The notes below the pieces were generated by a model. That model did no database searches, was not told where the DNA came from, and saw nothing but the letters and a program-made list of their open reading frames with translations. Below, piece after piece: positions 19,224-25,684 of a DNA stretch of 25,684 nucleotides. This stretch comes from Gracilaria caudata. Its lineage: Eukaryota > Rhodophyta > Florideophyceae > Gracilariales > Gracilariaceae. The first letter of the stretch is position 1. Every line of letters starts with the position of its first letter. The stretch lies in contig JASCIV010000300.1 in assembly GCA_030374735.1 (NCBI GenBank), forward strand, positions 1 through 25,684, written 5' to 3'. The translations under genes were made by a program, and so were the position numbers.

Positions 19224-19771
19224 TGGCAATCCTAGGAACGAGGTGAAGAAACCAGGTAGTCGTGAGAGAAAAGTTGGTTGGCGAAGTGTTTTGACATGAG
19301 CGTTTTGCAGTCGTCCACATATGCAACATATTTCGAATACGTTCATGGTAATGAAAGGCGACAAAATGATATTCTGGTTGGCGAGCTTATGTTGAGCCAG
19401 GGCGTTCTGGTGTGAAAGAAATAGCGAGTGAGGGTGTCGATGGTGGATAAGGGTAATCGGCCCCGCATCAATCGACTGGCCCCTGCTTCCCAGCGCGTAA
19501 AGATTGCTAATTATCGGCAGATGTTGCGTTTCGCCAGAGAATCGAAGCCCACCCAGCCAGATTCCCGGAAAGTTATTGGCTAGCCCCCAGTCTTCACATG
19601 GTTTAGGAGGTTCGAGTCAACACAATAAAGAGACATCGCCCTCCATCGACTTCATAATTCTAAACAATGTCCTCAGTAATTCTTCCGTGTAGACGAGTCG
19701 GAAACCAGGAAATTGTTCAGCTCCGGCACACAGGACTCCACACAGGGTAAGGCAACATGACTAGAGATGTT
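19224..19771. other. Intergenic region between convergent propeller and ORC1 genes
   Basis: These 548 bases of shared 3' sequence hold no supported gene. A GGTTCGAGTC run near 19608 resembles a tRNA B box but has no matching arms. Confidence 0.5.
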
Positions 19772-22225
19772 TTATGTGCTCGACGATAGTATAGCTTTGG
19801 AAAGTGCACAGTCTCGAAAGGCAAAGGAACAATCTTCAGCAGAAACGTTGACGACAACTCGGCTTTTAAGGAAAACAGAGGATTTCTCGATTAGTACAAA
19901 TCTCTGTTCGGTCAGTCTTTGGCATGCGTCCTTGAGTTCATGTCGTGAAGGAAGGCCAGACCTCCGAAAGTGTTTAGAAAGTTGTCTGGACAGCTTAAGG
20001 GTTTTGAATATAACTGCTTCAACTGAATTTGTGGCGTCTAAGGCAAAGGCCCCTTCACGCCGTGACAAAGATACCGCTGATAGAAGAAACAGCTTCTCAA
20101 AGAGAGCTAGTTGAGTTAGGGACTTGATTCTACAACCGCCTGCGATGGTGTTTATCGCTTGGTTGACATGTTCAATCGTGACAGGGATACAGAATCCCTT
20201 ACTTGCTCTTCTCGAATGTTCCTCCGCGCATTCCGATGCTCGTCTGCACAACTCCAGTGCCCTTCTCACATCTCCAGAAACTGCTCCAACTTTAGCTGCG
20301 CAAAACTTCAGGGCATCTGGCGAATACTTCACCCTGGACTGGTCCAGAGTTAGTTCCAGAATCTTCCTTATTTGATCACTGGTGTAAGGTGGGTACGAAA
20401 GTCGGTTCAATCCCAGACGAGACCCAAGGCGAGGAAGCATGCGCTCTGGTAGATCCATTGTGTTCGCTATTCCTATGACAGCCATTCGCGCGCCTTTTCG
20501 CGTTGGCCATTCGAGCATGTCGTACAATACTTTCTGTTTTCTGGCCATCAGGACGTCCATTTCATCAAGGATGAGAATGATACATGACTCTCGCTTCCGA
20601 CCAAAACCCGTCGCTCTCCCACGCTTCCTCTGTCGTTCGTTCCCTTCTTCCGGCAAATTAGCAAACTTCTTTTCCAGTAGTTGTGCGGCTTGTGAAGGGG
20701 AAATCCCTCGAGTTCCTGTCATCGCCGTGTAAAGCTCGGAATAAACAAGATTAGGATCAGGTAAGCTCATTGCATTTACTTCCAATACATCAAAATGGGA
20801 GATATCTCCAGTAGCGCGTCGAGAAGAGAGATCCCTGATAATTTCTCGAACCGTCGCTGTCTTCCCTGTTCCCGGGACACCACTAATGTATAGGCATCGA
20901 GATCCTGCAGCCCTGGAATCGGCCTCTGTCTCATTGATGAACCCCAAGAGAAAGTCTCGAACATGCTTCTTCTGAGCATCCCTACATGGCAGAGATGTTA
21001 TGGTTCCTGGATCCATAGGGAGAGCAAACTGGGAGGCGTTTGTGTTCCTCTTCTTGCGACGAACGATTCTCTTCTGCCCAGTTCTAGAAAGCCTTCGTTT
21101 CTTTTGGTTGCGTGTGCGGTTTGCAACGTCTTCATCTGAGGTATACATGCGACCATCGTCGCTGCTTGCAATTGAAATGGCATCAGTGGGACGAAAGTCA
21201 TCATCTCCAAACTCATCAAGTTGTTGCCTCAGTTCCTCTAATGGATCAGCGAACTCATCTTCGAACTTTGAGGGCAAGAACACGTGCATACGCGGATCGT
21301 AAAATCGTCTGCAGTAGTACCGAATTGCACTCCCTTCATAGTTATCCATGTAAGAGCTTCGAACATCTGAGTCACAATCCGAGATGTTTCGGTCGTCCAT
21401 TCCATTTTGGCTATCATGACTATATTTCCCGTCTTCATGTTGACCAATCGATACTGAATCAGACGTGACTTCTTTCGTAGCGCGAGAGGGCTTAACTGTA
21501 GAACGCTTTACCCGAGAGACTCCCTTCCTTTTCTTAAGTTGCACTTCGCCTCCCCTCGCTCTCGTGTTCTGAGCTGTGGATGCACCCTGTTCAAGGCCAA
21601 AGTTCTCCGGTAGTTGCTCTATGTCTATGACTGACTGGTTTAGTACATCTGAAACCGGTTTTGGTTTAACTTTGTTGCCCTCCCTGTACTCCCTAGATGG
21701 GTCTTCTGAGTCGCGTGTGACTCTGATATCTCGCCCGTCAACACTAGAACTTATCCATGTGGCATAGGAAGAAACGTCACAACGTCCAGCAATTGATTCA
21801 ATCTCCACGTCATCAAAATGATCAGTTTCAAAAACTTCGTCTTCCCCAGATGCTTCTTTCGGACTCTTGCTAAGGTCTTCAGATCGATAGAACCACTGAA
21901 CTCGAGCATATCCAACTGGACTAGGCGGATAGTCAAAGAATGTGGTAACTTTCCCAATGCCGGGTCTGATAGCGGATTCTTGGGGCCGAAGAAAAACACA
22001 GTCACCGACTTGCAATCGAAACAGACCTGAATGGTATTCATCAACGTTTCCATTAACAAGCAGGTCGGTAGAGTTTCTTTTTACATCACACGCCTCATAG
22101 TAACGCTTCTTTTTTGGGCCGTTACTCGAACTATGACTTGGATTCGTTAAAACAAGCTGCGGCTCTTCTAGTAGTGGCAGAAGGAAAAGAGAAGTTTGAT
22201 CTGGGGGTGTCTTACGTGGCGACAT
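19772..22225 (-). CDS. ORC1: Origin recognition complex subunit 1
   Basis: This is the largest ORC subunit, an ATPase that marks replication origins and loads MCM with CDC6. The first ATG on the frame (22225) gives 817 residues; upstream codons are open but lack ATG. The N-terminal half has a BAH domain: GLFRLQVGDCVFLRP (67-81), YARVQWFYRSEDL (106-118), DEVFETDHFDDV (129-140), GRCDVSSY (147-154). It appears to resume at IRYYCRRFYDPRMHVF (301-316). A basic stretch near 375-395 leads to the AAA+ module. This has Walker A GVPGTGKT (449-456), Walker B LILDEMD, the sensor-1 segment IGIANTMDLPERMLPRLGSR and a sensor-2-like GDVRRALELCR. A winged-helix domain ends the protein. CDC6 is excluded by the BAH domain and by ORC1-type sequence. 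The BAH insertion is unusual. A possible E2F site lies upstream. Confidence 0.94.
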   Translation of the reverse strand: MSPRKTPPDQTSLFLLPLLEEPQLVLTNPSHSSSNGPKKKRYYEACDVKRNSTDLLVNGNVDEYHSGLFRLQVGDCVFLRPQESAIRPGIGKVTTFFDYPPSPVGYARVQWFYRSEDLSKSPKEASGEDEVFETDHFDDVEIESIAGRCDVSSYATWISSSVDGRDIRVTRDSEDPSREYREGNKVKPKPVSDVLNQSVIDIEQLPENFGLEQGASTAQNTRARGGEVQLKKRKGVSRVKRSTVKPSRATKEVTSDSVSIGQHEDGKYSHDSQNGMDDRNISDCDSDVRSSYMDNYEGSAIRYYCRRFYDPRMHVFLPSKFEDEFADPLEELRQQLDEFGDDDFRPTDAISIASSDDGRMYTSDEDVANRTRNQKKRRLSRTGQKRIVRRKKRNTNASQFALPMDPGTITSLPCRDAQKKHVRDFLLGFINETEADSRAAGSRCLYISGVPGTGKTATVREIIRDLSSRRATGDISHFDVLEVNAMSLPDPNLVYSELYTAMTGTRGISPSQAAQLLEKKFANLPEEGNERQRKRGRATGFGRKRESCIILILDEMDVLMARKQKVLYDMLEWPTRKGARMAVIGIANTMDLPERMLPRLGSRLGLNRLSYPPYTSDQIRKILELTLDQSRVKYSPDALKFCAAKVGAVSGDVRRALELCRRASECAEEHSRRASKGFCIPVTIEHVNQAINTIAGGCRIKSLTQLALFEKLFLLSAVSLSRREGAFALDATNSVEAVIFKTLKLSRQLSKHFRRSGLPSRHELKDACQRLTEQRFVLIEKSSVFLKSRVVVNVSAEDCSFAFRDCALSKAILSSST

Positions 22226-22573
22226 TTGATCCACAGGGAATGCGAAGGAAACTCCAGTCGAAAAAGCGTCGAAACGGAGTGGTGGGGGTCTTCGAAGCAG
22301 ACAAACGCGCCGATGCGATGTGGGTCTGCAAACTCGAGAGTTGCCGAATGTAATCAAAATTTCCCTGTTCCCTTGCTAGATAACATTTCTTTGTTGCTGA
22401 TCTTAACCACAGCAACCAATGGGCTGCCCCACGATAGGAACCATGTACTTTCGTAAATTGTTAGTCAATCGGAGACGCACTTCATCTGGAACCCGTCTAC
22501 AGAAAAGAATATTAGTGATGCGCAGCCTACTGTATCTTATCCTATTGATGAGCAAATTCGTACGGTCCAGACT

Positions 22574-22588
22574 CTGGATACTATCCAG
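22574..22588. promoter_or_regulatory. Perfect 15-base palindrome in divergent promoter
   Basis: CTGGATA-C-TATCCAG is a perfect inverted repeat. It overlaps a second one, ATCC-AGT-GGAT (22584-22594). Such nested symmetry is typical of a dimer-binding operator, but the factor is unknown. Confidence 0.4.
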
Positions 22589-22869
22589 TGGATAGCACAA
22601 AGGGTAGTTCAAAATTTAAAATTAAAAAACTAAATTGTCGATTTACAAGCTTGCCACTGCGTACACGTTTTGATTTCTTACTCGTTGAGTGCTCTGAATT
22701 GCGCTTGTGTAAGCATACACCTTCACATCACGGATTCGCCCTGATCAGGACTTGCTTGTATGATTTGAGATTACGATTACGTGGACTGTTCCTATCCATA
22801 GTATGCACGTGTGGATCACCATGGGCCTTATATGCGAAGGCTACGCAGTCCGTACCTTTGTACCTTGAA

Positions 22870-22881
22870 TTTGGCGCGAAA
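22870..22881. promoter_or_regulatory. E2F/DP-type binding site, double-sided
   Basis: TTTGGCGCGAAA matches the E2F consensus TTTSSCGC on both strands (TTTGGCGC forward, TTTCGCGC reverse). It lies 645 bases upstream of the ORC1 ATG and 289 bases before the BTB ATG. ORC1 is a classical E2F target in animals and plants. A function here is inferred from sequence only. Confidence 0.6.
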
Positions 22882-23176
22882 AGCTTGTGGTGAAATGCGA
22901 TGTGGGTTGCGGAACAGCACAACTCACTCAAAAGAAACAGGGACATTGCGTGTCAGTCTATACCGAAGGGTATCAACCAGCGGATAAGGCTCCGGCCGAG
23001 CTCATTATCTTCTGCTACGTCCACCATCTCCAGACGGCAAGCTTCAGCGTTCAACTAGCGACTACGGTGCAGCACGACAAACCTCATATTTTACTGTGTT
23101 CACCACACTAAGGCCACACGCTTCTGCTTTCCTTAAGCGACTACCGCGAAGTACAACAACCTCCACCTCAGAAATT

Positions 23177-25507
23177 ATGGCCAAACATAGACCTATTCCC
23201 CTGCATACTTGGCAGCTAGATCGTTACACGCTCACCCCTACAGCTTGCCATCTACAAGCGTTCGAGAACAGGCGGCGCCCAGAACCTGACCCACTCGTAA
23301 CTCTGCGCTTTTCGCGGTCTGAAGGAGGGCCCGAAGCTGCCCAAGAATTGCATGTTCCTGCTTCTGCCCTCCGCTGTTCCAGCCCCCCGTTTCAGGCGCT
23401 TGTGGCATCTGGTTTCCTGGAGTCTACGACCCACGTTGTTCACCTAGAACCTGAGGCGTATCCAGCGTTCCAAGTAATTGTGCCCTTCCTCAAATGTGAG
23501 GATATTGACATGAGAACTATGCCGGATAGTCTGCCGATTTATGCTGATCGTTGGGGGCTAGATGATCTTCTCGATGCCTGTTTTGCGTATGCAGAGACTC
23601 GGCCCTGGCCAACTGTTGACCGGTTCATGCTGTTTGCTCTTCCCTTAATGCGCTTTCTCCGAGTCCCACACACATTCAAACACGTTTTTGCGGTTCGTCT
23701 CGGCTATGGGCTTGAAGAGATAATAGACTGGTTCACAGGTGAAGAAGATTATCGCATTGAACGCCTTCGCTCCATTCCAGTAGCGAAGTCAGATTCTGAA
23801 GCCAGCGAAGATGCACCTGGCATTCGCTGCTCAATCCTTGTTGACGGAAGACCTTGCTCTCGTCCACCGAAAAGAGAATTATGCCGTAGATACTTTTGCG
23901 ATGATCACTTTGAAACTGAGTATCTGAACGGCTCTCCACGGTACGGAGCAACTGTGGAAAATTCCTGTACACCAGAAGTGTCACCTGCGTCCCCACGTGC
24001 CCGTAAGCGACAGAGAACACATTATACCACAGCAAGTGCTTCTCCGCACAAAAAAAATACAAATGAAAAGAGCTCCAACCTCGCTGACCGGCACTCTGCC
24101 TCTAAGAGGGTTTCTATCCCTGCCCAGAATCTCGAGCACCACTGCCAAGAGAAGATCAACTCTGACCTCCAGGCAAATAGAAATGGAGGTGTAGAAGCCA
24201 TGCTCGAGACCGCCGCTGATTCGGGTGGGTCTTCCCCGATGCGGAAAACGAGAAGCTGTGAAGCTGGAGCAACATGTTCGAAACCATCAAATGCAGCTTC
24301 TGGTCATTGTTCCGATGAAGGTGGAGAAAAGGCCGTTTCTCTTTCGTCTTTGAGTTTCTCTGATGAGACTGGAGCATCTTCAAAGAAAGCCAACCCGACG
24401 ACGAGGTCTTCGGGCGGGGAAGAAAAGAAAGGAAAGAAACGAAACCGACATCCTGAATCATCAGACAGAGAATACGCTTTCTGGGACGCCATGAGAGTGC
24501 AGAACATGTTACCAAAAGCACTAAAGGAACTAATCTGGTACGCCGGTGATGGATATATTAGTTTCATCCTCAAGGGAATATTGCATGTTCTGGACAACGA
24601 CCTGACAGAAGATAACAAAGTTGAGCTCCTGAAAGTTCTACCATGGGAGCGCAAAGATTTCTCTGCCACACTCGGTTCAAACTCACCGTTCACTTGGAGC
24701 ACGTCTGACTGGCGGGTTGTGGCGAAGGCACAAGCACTCTCAGCGCATGCTCGAGCAGGTGGTGGTCAGGAGTATACTAAGATCCTTCATTGGCCCAATT
24801 TTGTTGGTAATGTGTGTGAGCCGTCATCATCAGCACACTCCTGGAACAAGCGCGAAAAATACACCTTTATAGATGACGAGGACGATTTATCGCTGTACGT
24901 CTCCTGGCGAACGAGGACGAGGTGTGACGGGGATTACGCACCTCTCCTCCTGCACGTATCCAATTGTGAGTCGGATGCCCTGGAAAGCATCAATCCAAGT
25001 CTTCTTGAACGGCCATTGGATGTTTCAGTGAGCGTGCGAGAGTTGGACTGCGGCTGTGAGGTGGGCTCGGAAACCAAGATGCCACTTGTTCCGAGGATGT
25101 TTTATGGTCTCTTGCGGTCAGATCTTAAGGTGCGAGCTTTGGTTGCGAGTCCAGGTTTGACATTCACCATTATGGATGACTTCGAAATGTCACGCTGGAC
25201 CCGTCGACACCAACCTTCCTGTGGCCTCGTTTTGAGTCTCAGAATTCGCATCTGTGACGAACATCAGGAGGGTACAGACAAGAAATCTGATGGCTGTACT
25301 GAGGAGCGCCTGGGTCGAGGCAAATGTCCGTGTGGTTCATGTCTAGAGGATGACATATCCAGTGATGAAGAAGCACTTGAGGGTGATGTGTACAGCGATG
25401 CGTCTGAAGTGGACGAAGGTGACAGTGAGGATGATGATGACGAGGGTGATAGCGAGGATTATAGCGAGGATGGTGATGACGACTTCATCATCGTCGCCGC
25501 AGAGTAA
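23177..25507 (+). CDS. BTB/POZ-domain protein with acidic C-terminal tail, probably nuclear
   Basis: The ATG at 23177 gives 776 residues; upstream in-frame codons start only from GTG. Residues about 39-140 look like a BTB/POZ fold: LVTLRFSRSE, LHVPASALRCSSPPFQALVASGFLE, VVHLEPEAYPAFQVIVPFL and YADRWGLDDLLDACFAYAE. BTB domains mediate dimerisation or binding to Cullin-3. A Cys/His cluster follows (C218, C227, C236, C241, H244), somewhat like the zf-C3HC3H motif of KANSL2/INO80D proteins; zinc binding is inferred. A long Ser-rich disordered region carries a basic signal KKGKKRNRH near 420. A folded-looking domain (about 440-700) has no recognised family. The tail, about 50 residues, is nearly all Asp, Glu and Ser, ending DDDFIIVAAE. 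The product may be a chromatin adaptor or ubiquitin-ligase adaptor; neither is proven. There is no intron. Confidence 0.6.
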   Translation: MAKHRPIPLHTWQLDRYTLTPTACHLQAFENRRRPEPDPLVTLRFSRSEGGPEAAQELHVPASALRCSSPPFQALVASGFLESTTHVVHLEPEAYPAFQVIVPFLKCEDIDMRTMPDSLPIYADRWGLDDLLDACFAYAETRPWPTVDRFMLFALPLMRFLRVPHTFKHVFAVRLGYGLEEIIDWFTGEEDYRIERLRSIPVAKSDSEASEDAPGIRCSILVDGRPCSRPPKRELCRRYFCDDHFETEYLNGSPRYGATVENSCTPEVSPASPRARKRQRTHYTTASASPHKKNTNEKSSNLADRHSASKRVSIPAQNLEHHCQEKINSDLQANRNGGVEAMLETAADSGGSSPMRKTRSCEAGATCSKPSNAASGHCSDEGGEKAVSLSSLSFSDETGASSKKANPTTRSSGGEEKKGKKRNRHPESSDREYAFWDAMRVQNMLPKALKELIWYAGDGYISFILKGILHVLDNDLTEDNKVELLKVLPWERKDFSATLGSNSPFTWSTSDWRVVAKAQALSAHARAGGGQEYTKILHWPNFVGNVCEPSSSAHSWNKREKYTFIDDEDDLSLYVSWRTRTRCDGDYAPLLLHVSNCESDALESINPSLLERPLDVSVSVRELDCGCEVGSETKMPLVPRMFYGLLRSDLKVRALVASPGLTFTIMDDFEMSRWTRRHQPSCGLVLSLRIRICDEHQEGTDKKSDGCTEERLGRGKCPCGSCLEDDISSDEEALEGDVYSDASEVDEGDSEDDDDEGDSEDYSEDGDDDFIIVAAE

Positions 25508-25526
25508 ACTGGCGAAGCAGGTTCTG

Positions 25527-25536
25527 TATATATAAA
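25527..25536 (+). promoter_or_regulatory. TATA-like sequence near the right edge
   Basis: TATATATAAA lies 20 bases after the BTB stop codon. It could be a promoter element for a gene beyond the window or just A/T-rich 3' untranslated sequence. The remaining bases to 25684 show no gene. Confidence 0.25.
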
Positions 25537-25684
25537 GGGTTATAAGGATACTCATTCTGGAATGGTTTTAGATTGCGGCCGTGTGACACAAGACTAAATC
25601 CCAAAGCAAATCATCGCCAATCATTGCATCGCTCTCCTATGATCATGGCTGAAGTTGTGCATACCCTTGGTAGTGTATTTGTAG

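Larger units (their letters stand above)
22226..23176. promoter_or_regulatory. Divergent promoter region of ORC1 and the BTB gene
   Basis: Both genes start outward from these 951 bases. It contains an A/T-rich run (about 22608-22632), a palindrome cluster (22574-22594) and an E2F-type site (22870-22881). Short open frames show no domain. Confidence 0.6.

Noticed and set aside
19605..19625. tRNA-like B box GGTTCGAGTC
   Set aside because: No paired T stem and no acceptor stem within tRNA distance on either side.

Overview
The window is nuclear DNA of a eukaryote that makes plastid carotenoids. It carries an intron-free zeta-carotene desaturase gene beside eukaryote-only genes: ORC1, a mitochondrial m-AAA protease, CTU1, an AN1 zinc-finger protein, and F-box and BTB proteins. 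Nearly all genes are single uninterrupted reading frames, and intergenic gaps run from about 0.3 to 1.6 kb. This suits a compact, intron-poor alga. A unicellular red alga is my best guess, but the sequence alone does not prove the lineage. No tRNA, rRNA, CRISPR array or recognisable intact transposon was seen.

Layout. Positions 1-2.6 kb are GC- and CpG-rich: a C2H2 zinc-finger regulator (+), then a long CpG-dense gap. From 2.6 to 4.3 kb lies zeta-carotene desaturase (+). From 4.3 to 6.9 kb is a decayed zone on the minus strand. It holds coding-like fragments broken by stops, then an F-box/leucine-rich-repeat gene that needs one frameshift and one stop codon to be passed. From 7.6 to 8.5 kb is an AN1 zinc-finger/ubiquitin-like protein (+). 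From 9.5 to 11.6 kb is an unrecognised membrane protein (-), the only otherwise intact gene that seems to need splicing. From 13.0 to 15.4 kb is a mitochondrial m-AAA protease (-), divergent from the tRNA thiolase CTU1 (+, 16.1-17.1 kb). From 17.5 to 19.2 kb is a secretory type I membrane protein with beta-propeller-like repeats (+). It converges on ORC1 (-, 19.8-22.2 kb). ORC1 shares a 951-base divergent promoter region with a BTB-domain, acidic-tailed, probably nuclear protein (+, 23.2-25.5 kb).

The genes do not form a pathway or operon; they are ordinary nuclear neighbours. The clearest regulatory signal is a double-sided E2F-type site (TTTGGCGCGAAA) in the ORC1/BTB divergent region, which fits S-phase control of ORC1. 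The most unusual protein features are an ORC1 BAH domain apparently split by a long polar insertion, an AN1 protein combining ZFAND2-like fingers with a C-terminal ubiquitin-like region, and the unidentified membrane protein. I found no convincing evidence of a wholly new multi-gene system.
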